NCBI GenBank assembly: GCA_031260775.1
Contig: JAISKW010000188.1
Location: forward strand, 1-6,547
DNA: 6,547 nucleotides
From: Christensenellaceae bacterium
Lineage (GTDB): Bacteria; Bacillota; Clostridia; Christensenellales; DTU072
Direction: 5' to 3'
In this document: positions 1 through 6,216 of the stretch, piece by piece
Layout of the letters: the number at the start of each line of letters is the position of its first letter
Numbering within the stretch: the stretch's first letter is position 1
Program-made: the position numbers and the translations under genes
Notes under the pieces: model-generated
Databases searched by the model: none
Seen by the model: only the letters and a program-made list of their open reading frames with translations
Told to the model about the DNA's origin: nothing

Positions 1-1496
1 GGCCGGAGAATTTAGGCTTGCCGCGCGAGGAAATCCGCACGCGTGTTGACGCCGCTCTTGCAAGCGTGAATATGCAAGAGTACAAGGAGCGCACTCCGCA
101 AAAGTTATCGGGCGGTCAAAAACAGCGCGTGGCAATCGCGGCGGTGCTTGCGATGCTCCCGAAAATTCTTATTTTAGACGAGGCAACCGCAATGCTTGAC
201 CCGAGAGGGCGGAGCGAAATTATGCAAACCGTGGCGCGCCTCAATAAGGAGTTCGGCATAACCGTAATTTCAATCACCCACTATATGGACGAGGGCGCGC
301 TCGCCGACCGTATTATCGTTTTGAACAAGGGCAAGGTCGTTAAGGACGGCACGCCGAAAGAGGTTTTTAAGGACGGCTATACCCTTAAAAATGCCGGGCT
401 TCGCTTGCCCGTTTGCGCGGCGGTTGCCACCTCTCTTAATGCCGAAAACGGAAGTTTCGCAAACGAAATTCCGTTGACTGACGAGGATTTTGTTGAAAAT
501 TTCTTAGAAAAGAACCTTATTACCCCCGTTTTCAAAGAGGAACACGAAGCGAAAAGAAAAGAGCAAGGCAAAGAAATTTTACACGCCGAAAACCTGTCTT
601 TTACCTATTCGGCAAAAACGACGTTTGAAAAAACCGCGCTGGATAACATCAATTTAACAATTTGTGAGGGCGAAACCGTTGCGGTTATCGGCAACACCGG
701 CAGTGGAAAATCCACGCTTATCCAGCACTTTAACGGGCTTATCCCGGGGTTTAACAAAACCGAAGAAAAGGCGAAAAAACGCGCGCTAAAAAGCGGCGAT
801 ACGGCGTATAAAACCCGTGTTTTGTCCGTTTTCGGCTACGATTTAACGAAAAAAAAGGTAAAGTACAAGGAACTCCGCAAAACCGTCGGTATGCTTTTCC
901 AATACCCCGAATACCAACTTTTCGAGGAAACCTGCCTTAGGGACGTTAAATTCGCGCCGAAAAACTTCGGCTTTTCCGATTCCGAAGCGACCGCCGCCGC
1001 CGAAAACGCAATTAAACTTGTCGGTCTTGACTTTGACGACATTAAGGACAAATCGCCGTTTGACTTATCGGGCGGACAAAAAAGACGGCTTGCAATAGCA
1101 GGCGTCATCGCCGCCGAGCCGGAGTTTTTGCTGCTTGACGAGCCGACCGCCGGGCTTGACCCCGAGGGCAAAGAGGAAATTTTAGAGTTAATCGCGAGGC
1201 TAAAGCGCGAGGGGCATATTAAAACCGTCGTCATCGTTTCGCACAATATGGACGAAATCGCAAAATATTGCGAACGCGTTGTGTATTTGGAGAACGGAGA
1301 AATTAAAGAAGACAAGCCTGTACGTGAGTTTTTCAGCACGTTCGATTCGCAAAACACGGGGCTGTCACTCCCGCATGCGGCGTTTATCGCGCGAAAATTA
1401 AAAGAGAAAGGCTTCGACCTTTGCATAACTCCGCTTACCGAGGAGGAGTTAACCGCGCGGATTATCGAAACTGCAAAAGAGGAGGCTTTACGATGA
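1..1496 (+). CDS. ecfA1A2: Fused EcfA1-EcfA2 energy-coupling factor ATPase (5' end outside window)
   Basis: Cytoplasmic double ATPase that drives ECF-type (group II) micronutrient uptake together with EcfT and separate S-components. The reading frame is open to the left edge (codons from base 3 read PENLGL), so the TTG at base 18 is not the real start. The Walker A and Q-loop of the first half are missing. Counting that TTG as residue 1, the first half shows LSGGQ 30-34, Walker B ILILDE 50-55, DEATAMLD as in EcfA1, and H-loop His88. After a lysine/glutamate-rich linker (about 163-185), the second half has Walker A GNTGSGKST 225-233, Q-loop Gln295, LSGGQ 350-354, Walker B 370-375 with EPTAGLD as in EcfA2, and His409. 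Each half keeps the EcfA C-terminal extension. EcfA1 and EcfA2 are usually separate genes in this order, so the fusion is notable. The second half also carries extra basic sequence between Walker A and the Q-loop. Confidence 0.93.
   Translation, partial: PENLGLPREEIRTRVDAALASVNMQEYKERTPQKLSGGQKQRVAIAAVLAMLPKILILDEATAMLDPRGRSEIMQTVARLNKEFGITVISITHYMDEGALADRIIVLNKGKVVKDGTPKEVFKDGYTLKNAGLRLPVCAAVATSLNAENGSFANEIPLTDEDFVENFLEKNLITPVFKEEHEAKRKEQGKEILHAENLSFTYSAKTTFEKTALDNINLTICEGETVAVIGNTGSGKSTLIQHFNGLIPGFNKTEEKAKKRALKSGDTAYKTRVLSVFGYDLTKKKVKYKELRKTVGMLFQYPEYQLFEETCLRDVKFAPKNFGFSDSEATAAAENAIKLVGLDFDDIKDKSPFDLSGGQKRRLAIAGVIAAEPEFLLLDEPTAGLDPEGKEEILELIARLKREGHIKTVVIVSHNMDEIAKYCERVVYLENGEIKEDKPVREFFSTFDSQNTGLSLPHAAFIARKLKEKGFDLCITPLTEEELTARIIETAKEEALR
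1480..1485 (+). promoter_or_regulatory. Strong Shine-Dalgarno fixing the ecfT start
   Basis: A perfect AGGAGG lies inside the 3' end of the ATPase gene, 7 nt before the ATG at 1493. It selects that ATG over an in-frame TTG at 1421 inside the ATPase gene. It contrasts with several other genes in the window, which lack such a site. Confidence 0.85.
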
Positions 1497-2302
1497 AAGA
1501 CTTCGCTTTCGGACAGTATTACCCGGCAAAATCGCCTATTCACAGCCTTGACCCGAGGGTGAAAATCCTGTTGACAATAGCTTATGCCGTCGCCGTTTTT
1601 TTGTCGGGCAGCTTTATCGCGTACCTCCCCGCGCTTGCGTTTTTAATTTTGACGGTTGCGTTTTCAAAAATTCCGTTGTTAAAGGTTTTGAAAAGCGTAA
1701 AAGCCATTCTCTTTTTGGTGCTTTTTACAAGCGTGTTAAATATCTTTTTTAACAGCTCGGGAAACGCGTTACTTGAATGGAAATTTATTAAAATAACCGA
1801 CGGCGGGCTTATATTTGCAGGGATGCTTTCGTGCCGTTTAATCCTTTTAGTTACGGGTACGTCGCTACTTACATTCACCACGAACCCCGTTGCCATAACC
1901 GACGGAATTGAGAGTTTGATGTACCCGTTAAAGCTTATTAAGGTACCCGTACACGATATTGCGTTAACAATGAGTATCGCTTTGAGATTCATTCCGATAC
2001 TCTCCGAGGAGGTGCAAAAAATTATGCTTGCGCAAAAAGCGAGGGGCGCGGACTTCGATACCGGCAGCATTTTTAAGAGGGCAAAAGCCATGCTACCCGT
2101 GCTTATCCCCCTGTTTATTTCGGCGTTCAGGCGTGCGGACGAGCTTGCAATAGCAATGGACGCAAGGTGCTACGGCGCAACCGAAAAACGCACCCGTTAT
2201 AAGGAGTTAAAAATCAAATACGGCGATATAATTTCGCTTTTCTTAGGTGCGGCACTTGTCGCCGGCGTCGTTTTACTCAACCTTTTTGTGCATATCGTTT
2301 AA
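1493..2302 (+). CDS. ecfT: EcfT, energy-coupling factor transporter transmembrane subunit
   Basis: Membrane subunit (269 aa) that links the EcfA ATPases to exchangeable substrate-binding S-components. The N-terminus has the family pattern FGQYYPAKSPIHSLDPR (residues 4-22), followed by hydrophobic helices at about 25-57, 69-86, 104-130, 152-170 and 246-266. The cytoplasmic coupling region carries both family motifs. The first is QKARGAD with Ala183-Arg184-Gly185. The second is MDARCYG with Ala224-Arg225-Cys226, where Cys in place of Gly is, as I recall, common in clostridial homologues. These Arg-containing motifs dock into grooves of the two ATPases. The gene overlaps the ATPase stop by 4 bp (ATGA) and has a strong Shine-Dalgarno, so the two are very probably translationally coupled. 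No S-component is in the window, as expected for a shared group II module, so the substrate cannot be told. Confidence 0.95.
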   Translation: MKDFAFGQYYPAKSPIHSLDPRVKILLTIAYAVAVFLSGSFIAYLPALAFLILTVAFSKIPLLKVLKSVKAILFLVLFTSVLNIFFNSSGNALLEWKFIKITDGGLIFAGMLSCRLILLVTGTSLLTFTTNPVAITDGIESLMYPLKLIKVPVHDIALTMSIALRFIPILSEEVQKIMLAQKARGADFDTGSIFKRAKAMLPVLIPLFISAFRRADELAIAMDARCYGATEKRTRYKELKIKYGDIISLFLGAALVAGVVLLNLFVHIV

Positions 2303-2305
2303 TGG

Positions 2306-2311
2306 TAAAAT
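2306..2311 (+). promoter_or_regulatory. Candidate -10 element for leaderless start of the ABC exporter gene
   Basis: TAAAAT (5 of 6 to TATAAT) ends 6 nt before the ATG at 2318, which puts the expected +1 on that ATG. No Shine-Dalgarno is visible in the 15-nt gap after ecfT. The best -35 position (TTTTTG at 2283-2288, 17-bp spacer) is poor. Support comes mainly from the same arrangement at rbgA and recX. Confidence 0.4.
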
Positions 2312-2317
2312 ATCCCT

Positions 2318-4030
2318 ATGATTTCTGCCAAGGGGAAGTCTCGCATTTTTAGGTATTTAGGATTCAACAAAAAGCGGCTCGCATTTTTATTTGTCCTAAA
2401 CGGACTGCAAGCGGTGATGACTTCGGGTCTTGCCCTCGTTTACGGCGCGCTCGTAAACTCCGTTGCCGAGGGAGCAAAGGTTGACGCGCTTATTCACGAC
2501 TCGGTACTTGCCCTTGTTTACTCCTTAGTTACCGCCGGTTTGGGCATTTTTATACACATATTTTCGAACTTTTACTTCCATAATATGCGCTATTCAATGA
2601 TGCGCGACGTGTTTGCGAAAATAGTTAATTCCTCCTACGAGGATATTTCAAGCGAGGATTCCTCCCACTATTACGACACGCTGACGAACGATGTAAACCA
2701 ATCGACAAGCTCGATGTGGAACGTCGTTAACGTTTTTAAGCAAGTTATTATGGTCGTTTCGTCATTTGTGGCGGCGGTCATTTTGAACTGGTGGATTGCA
2801 CTTGTGATGGTCGGGTTTACCGTCCTTTTGGGGGTTATGCCGCTGTTTATTAAAAAGCCGCTCGATAAAGCCAACGACGAGCTTTCGAAATCAAATAAGG
2901 CGTTCGCGTTGGTCGCTAAGGAAAACCTGCAAGGCGTGTCGATAATCAAGAGTTTTTCGGCGGAAAGGCATACGAACGAGTTCATATTCGAGCGTACGAA
3001 CTCTCTTTTGAGCGGACATAAAAAGACGACGCGGATAGATGCCGCCGCCGCCGGCGCGGCTTCGATTGTATCGAGTTTTTCAATAATTTCGCTTGTCGCG
3101 CTCACCTGCTACGCCGTAATTATAGGCGAGGTTAAAATAGGCGCGGTGCTTTCGATTGTGCAAATCGGTATGGCGTTTTACGGAAACGTGCAACAAGTAG
3201 CCAACTATATGGTGTGGATATTAGGCTGCAAATCTTACCGCGATAAGGTTTGGCGCATTTTAGGCAGCAATGCAGAAGAAGAAGAAGCGGATTCCGATTT
3301 TGCATTTAAGGATACCGTAACGCTTAATAATGTTTCATTTTCCTATCAGGATGCGGATAGGAAGGTGCTGGACGGGTTTACATACTCCTTTGAAAAGGGC
3401 AAAAAATATTTAGTTTTGGGGCGTTCGGGCTCGGGCAAATCAACACTGTTGAAACTGCTTGCGCGTTTCTATAGCGGCTACGAGGGCGACATAGTAATGG
3501 ACGGCGCAAACTATGCGGATATTAAAGAAAAGAACATAACAAAGGTCGTGGCGATTGCGCAGCAGAACTGCTTTATCTTCAAAAGACCGTTGTCGGAGAA
3601 TATAGATTTCCTCGCAACGGGCGACAAGGAACGCCTCGCGGAGGCGGTGCGCTTGTCGGCATTAACCGACTTTGTAGGGCTTCTGCCGGACGGGTTAAAC
3701 AGCGTTGTGGACGAGGAAGTCACGCAGGTTTCGGGCGGCGAAAAGTTGCGCATTAATCTCGCACGCGCCTACTACAAGGGCGGCGATATTCTGCTTTTGG
3801 ACGAGGTGACCTCGGCTTTGGATAAAACGACATCCGCAATTGTCGAAAACAATTTGTTGTCATTAAAGGACAAAACGCTGATTAACGTCTGCCATAAATT
3901 TAACGACTCCACCTTGGAAAAATACGACGGCATCTTGGTAATCGAAAGCGGCAAGCTTGTCGCCGCCGGCTCGTTTGACGACCTTAAAGCCGACCCCGTT
4001 TTACTCTCATACCGCGATATTGAGGAATAA
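2318..4030 (+). CDS. ABC transporter, exporter-type fused permease/ATP-binding protein
   Basis: A 570-aa half-transporter, expected to work as a homo- or heterodimer in the inner membrane and to use ATP to move an unknown substrate, probably outward. The permease part (about 1-310) has six hydrophobic segments near 20-47, 64-85, 138-157, 158-178, 245-268 and 274-300. An acidic linker (EEEEAD, 320-325) leads to the ATPase domain: A-loop Tyr343, Walker A GRSGSGKST 368-376 (Lys374), Q-loop Gln416, signature VSGGE 471-475 instead of LSGGQ, Walker B ILLLDE 491-496 with catalytic Glu496, D-loop SALD, and H-loop His526. All catalytic residues are present, so it should be active. It follows ecfT by 15 nt and may share its transcript, although a possible -10 lies directly before its ATG. 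No second half-transporter, peptidase, immunity or precursor gene is next to it, so the substrate is open. Confidence 0.9.
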   Translation: MISAKGKSRIFRYLGFNKKRLAFLFVLNGLQAVMTSGLALVYGALVNSVAEGAKVDALIHDSVLALVYSLVTAGLGIFIHIFSNFYFHNMRYSMMRDVFAKIVNSSYEDISSEDSSHYYDTLTNDVNQSTSSMWNVVNVFKQVIMVVSSFVAAVILNWWIALVMVGFTVLLGVMPLFIKKPLDKANDELSKSNKAFALVAKENLQGVSIIKSFSAERHTNEFIFERTNSLLSGHKKTTRIDAAAAGAASIVSSFSIISLVALTCYAVIIGEVKIGAVLSIVQIGMAFYGNVQQVANYMVWILGCKSYRDKVWRILGSNAEEEEADSDFAFKDTVTLNNVSFSYQDADRKVLDGFTYSFEKGKKYLVLGRSGSGKSTLLKLLARFYSGYEGDIVMDGANYADIKEKNITKVVAIAQQNCFIFKRPLSENIDFLATGDKERLAEAVRLSALTDFVGLLPDGLNSVVDEEVTQVSGGEKLRINLARAYYKGGDILLLDEVTSALDKTTSAIVENNLLSLKDKTLINVCHKFNDSTLEKYDGILVIESGKLVAAGSFDDLKADPVLLSYRDIEE

Positions 4031-4035
4031 ACGGG

Positions 4036-4049
4036 TTGCGGCGGCGCAA
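4036..4049. other. Short GC-rich inverted repeat between convergent genes
   Basis: TTGCG and CGCAA are perfect 5-bp arms around a GCGG loop, in the 29-bp gap between the convergent ABC exporter and aquaporin genes. Neither strand has a T-tract after it, so it is at best a weak termination or pause site. Confidence 0.25.
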
Positions 4050-4059
4050 AATCTCCGCA

Positions 4060-4779
4060 CTATTCTTCGGTTACAACCTTGTCGTCCGAATTGTCCTCCG
4101 AACGCACGACAAGCCTTGTGAAAAGTGCCGCAAGTGCCGCGCCGACTAAGGGCGCGAGTATGAATACCCACACTTGTCTAAGCGGCGTACCGCCTAATAA
4201 AAGTGCGGGAGCGAGGCTTCGTGCCGGGTTTACGGAAGTGCCGGTCAGTCTGATGCCGACCAAGTGAACAAGAGTCAAGGTAAGCCCGATAACTATGCCA
4301 GCCTTTTTCCCCGCGCCCTTTTCGCGGCTTGTGCTGACAATAATAGCCGAAACAAAAACGAAGGTTAAAATAGCTTCGATAATAAACGCGCCGCCCATAT
4401 TAAGACCTATCGCGCTATTTCCGTCAAAGCCGTTTTGCCCGAGTGCCGTAACGCTGTCTACGCCCGATAATTTTTGGAGCGCATACAGAATAGCCGAACC
4501 GATAACCGCGCCGACAAATTGTGCAACAATATACCAAACAAACTGTATCCAACCGATACGCTTGTTAATCGCCATCGCGAGTGACACCGCCGGATTGACA
4601 TGACAGCCCGAAACAGGCCCTATGATATAGATAAGCGCGATAAGCACTAAACCGAACGTGAGTGCGGTTGCGACAAGGTCGGCGCCGCTGAATACGGCAA
4701 CACCGCAAGCAAAAAGCACTAAAACAGCCGTTCCTAAGCACTCCGCAATAAAACTCCTACAATTAAACGTTTTTAACAT
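4060..4779 (-). CDS. aqpZ: Aquaporin (MIP family, AqpZ-like water channel)
   Basis: Tetrameric inner-membrane channel for passive water movement. Numbering from the upstream ATG at 4785 (241 aa), the two pore-lining NPA motifs are at 64-66 (GCHVNPAV) and 186-188 (TGTSVNPARS). The aromatic/arginine selectivity filter matches the orthodox E. coli AqpZ set: Phe44, His174, Thr183 and Arg189, with identical spacing from His to Arg. This argues for water selectivity rather than glycerol transport, because glycerol facilitators widen the filter with smaller residues. Six membrane helices and an acidic C-terminal tail are present. The start is ambiguous. The ATG at 4779 (third codon of the longer form) sits 8 nt after GGAG and is preferred, whereas the ATG at 4785 leaves only 2 nt. 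It lies on the same strand as rbgA, 61 bp downstream of its stop, and is convergent with the ABC exporter. Confidence 0.93.
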   Translation of the reverse strand: MLKTFNCRSFIAECLGTAVLVLFACGVAVFSGADLVATALTFGLVLIALIYIIGPVSGCHVNPAVSLAMAINKRIGWIQFVWYIVAQFVGAVIGSAILYALQKLSGVDSVTALGQNGFDGNSAIGLNMGGAFIIEAILTFVFVSAIIVSTSREKGAGKKAGIVIGLTLTLVHLVGIRLTGTSVNPARSLAPALLLGGTPLRQVWVFILAPLVGAALAALFTRLVVRSEDNSDDKVVTEE

Positions 4780-4787
4780 AAACATTT

Positions 4788-4791
4788 CTCC
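4788..4791 (-). promoter_or_regulatory. Shine-Dalgarno favouring the internal ATG of aqpZ
   Basis: GGAG on the minus strand is 8 nt from the ATG at 4779 but only 2 nt from the ATG at 4785, so it favours the shorter protein. The rest of the rbgA-aqpZ gap (4780-4840) is T-rich on the coding strand. I see no clear hairpin and no convincing promoter there, so aqpZ may depend on transcription from rbgA. Confidence 0.5.
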
Positions 4792-4840
4792 GTAGGTTAG
4801 TATGTGCAGAATTAAAGAAAAAAGGATGTGTTTTAATAGG

Positions 4841-5662
4841 TTAATCCAACGAAATTTTGCCGATAAGACCGCTTCTGAAGTCGGTAATGACGGTTTTTGC
4901 GGCTTTTTCGATGTCGGGGATGCCGCCTTTCATCATAAGTCCGCGCGAGACGGCGATGCTCTCAAGGTAGTTTCCCTTTTCCGCGCTGATATTAAAGCGT
5001 TTACAAACCTCTTGCGGGTACTTTTTCATAAAAAGCGACAACGCCTGTACGGCTATTTCCGTATCGTCGTAGCGTTCGTCCTTGATTGAGCCTAAGAGTG
5101 CGAGCTTAAAAGCCTTTGTTTCGTCCGAAAAATCGGGATACAGCACCCCGGGAGTATCCAAAAGTTCGATGTGCGGTGTGACGCTAATCCATTGCTTGCC
5201 GCGTGTAACGCCGGGTTTGTCGCCGGTTTTCGCCTTAGCGCGGGGGAGGAGCGAGTTAATCATTGTGGATTTTCCGCTGTTCGGTACGCCCACAACCTCG
5301 GCGCGGATAATTTTTTTAACGCCTTTCGCGGCGTATCTTGCAATGTCGGGGGCGTTAAGCTCCGCGAGCTTTGCAATGATTTTTTTCGCCTCGCTTTTGT
5401 TTCCGCTGTCGGCGGCGATGCAGGTAAAGCCCTCGTCCTCAAAGTATTTCACGAACCGTTGCTCGTCATCCTTTGCAATTAAGTCCTTTTTGTTGAGTAC
5501 GAACAGCCTCTTTTTCGTGCCTAAAATCTCGTCTAACTGCGGATTAATTGACGAAATAGGCGCACGGGCATCCAAAACATAGATTACGGCATCCACGTTT
5601 TTTAACTCCGCCGCAAGCTCGCGTAACGCCTTTGTCATGTGCCCGGGAAACCAATGTATCAT
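4841..5662 (-). CDS. rbgA: Ribosome biogenesis GTPase RbgA (YlqF)
   Basis: Circularly permuted GTPase needed for late maturation of the 50S ribosomal subunit in Firmicutes, where it helps complete a 45S precursor. The 273-aa product (B. subtilis RbgA is about 282) begins with the family hallmark WFPGHM; His8 matches the conserved catalytic histidine His9. The GTPase motifs come in permuted order: G4 NKKD 57-60, G1 GVPNSGKST 125-133, G2 region PGVT 150-153, then G3 DTPG 169-172. A helical C-terminal RNA-binding domain follows (about 185-273). I chose the ATG at 5662 because it gives the family N-terminus MIHWFPGHM. The GTG at 5677 would add five unmatched residues. There is no Shine-Dalgarno. 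The ATG is at the edge of an 8-bp inverted repeat and 6 nt after a TATCAT box. The gene follows recX by 31 bp on the same strand. Confidence 0.95.
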   Translation of the reverse strand: MIHWFPGHMTKALRELAAELKNVDAVIYVLDARAPISSINPQLDEILGTKKRLFVLNKKDLIAKDDEQRFVKYFEDEGFTCIAADSGNKSEAKKIIAKLAELNAPDIARYAAKGVKKIIRAEVVGVPNSGKSTMINSLLPRAKAKTGDKPGVTRGKQWISVTPHIELLDTPGVLYPDFSDETKAFKLALLGSIKDERYDDTEIAVQALSLFMKKYPQEVCKRFNISAEKGNYLESIAVSRGLMMKGGIPDIEKAAKTVITDFRSGLIGKISLD

Positions 5663-5676
5663 AGCAAAATGATACA
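5655..5676. repeat. Perfect 8-bp inverted repeat covering the rbgA start codon
   Basis: Arms TGTATCAT (5655-5662) and ATGATACA (5669-5676) flank a 6-nt loop. With G-T wobbles the stem can extend about three more pairs. On the coding strand the downstream arm begins with the rbgA ATG. If the upstream arm is transcribed, the mRNA could hide the start codon in a hairpin. Alternatively it is a DNA operator over the -10 region. Confidence 0.6.
5669..5674 (-). promoter_or_regulatory. Candidate -10 element for leaderless rbgA transcription
   Basis: TATCAT (5 of 6 to TATAAT) on the minus strand ends 6 nt before the ATG at 5662, giving a predicted +1 at the A of that ATG. The -35 position at 17-bp spacing (TTAGCG, 5692-5697) is weak and overlaps the recX stop codon. 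Confidence 0.4.
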
Positions 5677-5693
5677 CTATAACCCGTCATTCG

Positions 5694-6152
5694 CTAATTT
5701 TCGCCTTCTTTTACCGCATTTATTGCGGAAGTTATCTCCGAAAGCGAGAATCCCCTATTAATAAGCCGCCGTTTGACGGTGTTTATGTCGTCCGTATCCT
5801 CGACGTCGTGCGTCATAAAAAAGAGTTTCACCGCCTTTTGCACGGCTGAGGCTTCGCCTGCGTAGGCTTCTTTGTCCTTAAGAAGGTCGGCAATGACCTC
5901 CGATTTAACGCCCTTTGTTTGCAGGACGAATTTCAGCTCGGCTTTACTTTTGCTCCTCCCTTTTTGAGCTATGAGCATTTTTGCAAAGGCGGTGTCGTCA
6001 ATATAATGCTTTTTTACGGCTTCCTCAACCGCCGCTTTTGCTTCGTCGTTTCCGAATCCTTTCGTTTTCAAATACTCCTCCGCGCCTTTTTCCGAAAACT
6101 CTTTCCGCGCGAGTGCCTTAAACAACTCTCCTATTGCCGTACTCTCTGCCAT
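5694..6152 (-). CDS. recX: Regulatory protein RecX (RecA modulator)
   Basis: Small cytoplasmic helical protein of 152 aa, typical for the family, which binds RecA filaments and usually restrains strand exchange and co-protease activity. The three tandem three-helix repeats of RecX are visible. Repeat 1 (about 9-50) has ALARKEFSEKGAEEYLKTKGF and is followed by YIDDTAFAKMLI (50-61). Repeat 2 (about 64-92) has KSKAELKFVLQTKGVKSEVI. Repeat 3 (about 103-147) ends RRLINRGFSLSEITSAIN. The open frame continues upstream to 6344, but that part lies antisense in xseA and matches nothing in RecX, so I start at the ATG at 6152. AAGGAG is present but 16 nt upstream, too far for normal use. A perfect TATAAT ends 7 nt before the ATG, suggesting a leaderless message. 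No recA is in the window. The gene is divergent from xseA. Confidence 0.9.
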   Translation of the reverse strand: MAESTAIGELFKALARKEFSEKGAEEYLKTKGFGNDEAKAAVEEAVKKHYIDDTAFAKMLIAQKGRSKSKAELKFVLQTKGVKSEVIADLLKDKEAYAGEASAVQKAVKLFFMTHDVEDTDDINTVKRRLINRGFSLSEITSAINAVKEGEN

Positions 6153-6159
6153 ACATATT

Positions 6160-6165
6160 ATTATA
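6160..6165 (-). promoter_or_regulatory. Perfect -10 box directly before recX
   Basis: TATAAT on the minus strand ends 7 nt before the recX ATG at 6152, so the expected +1 is at about 6152-6153. At 17-bp spacing the -35 position is TTTTTT (6183-6188), a poor match that coincides with the T-tract after the palindrome. Confidence 0.55.
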
Positions 6166-6177
6166 AGGCTCCTTTTC

Positions 6178-6206
6178 TTTCCAAAAAACCGCCGTGCGGT
6201 TACAAT
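6178..6206 (+). promoter_or_regulatory. Candidate xseA promoter
   Basis: TTTCCA (6178-6183, 4 of 6 to TTGACA) and TACAAT (6201-6206, 5 of 6) are separated by 17 bp. The predicted +1 near 6213 would leave about 4 nt of leader before the ATG at 6217. A palindrome fills most of the spacer. The alternative -10 TATAAG at 6206-6211 would place +1 at the ATG. Confidence 0.45.
6183..6201 (-). terminator. GC-rich hairpin followed by T6 in the recX-xseA gap
   Basis: Arms AACCGC (6187-6192) and GCGGTT (6196-6201) are perfect inverted repeats around a 3-nt loop. Read on the minus strand, the hairpin runs straight into TTTTTT (6188-6183), the form of a small intrinsic terminator. Its place between two divergent promoters makes an operator equally possible. 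No plus-strand T-tract follows it. Confidence 0.35.
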
Positions 6207-6216
6207 ATAAGGTGCG

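Noticed and set aside
1421..1492. TTG start for ecfT inside the ATPase gene
   Set aside because: The added residues do not resemble EcfT, and a perfect AGGAGG points to the ATG at 1493.
836..1543. Long open frame antisense to the EcfA2 half
   Set aside because: Its product is serine-rich and low-complexity, typical of the complementary strand of a conserved gene; the sense strand has full ABC motifs.
3040..3060. GCC/GGC-rich run in the ABC exporter gene
   Set aside because: It encodes an alanine/glycine stretch before a membrane helix; no structure beyond codon composition.
4036..4049. Bidirectional terminator between the convergent genes
   Set aside because: The stem is only 5 bp and no T-tract follows on either strand, so I list it only as a weak inverted repeat.
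4123..4140. Tandem 9-bp repeat AAGTGCCGC
   Set aside because: It encodes alternating Ala-Ala-Leu in the last membrane helix of the aquaporin and is explained by protein composition.
5082..5582. Open frames antisense to rbgA
   Set aside because: They are shadows of a well-conserved GTPase gene, with no start signals or recognisable domains.
5663..5677. GTG start for rbgA at 5677
   Set aside because: It would add five residues before the conserved MxxWFPGHM-type N-terminus and has no Shine-Dalgarno either; the ATG at 5662 fits the family and the -10 spacing.
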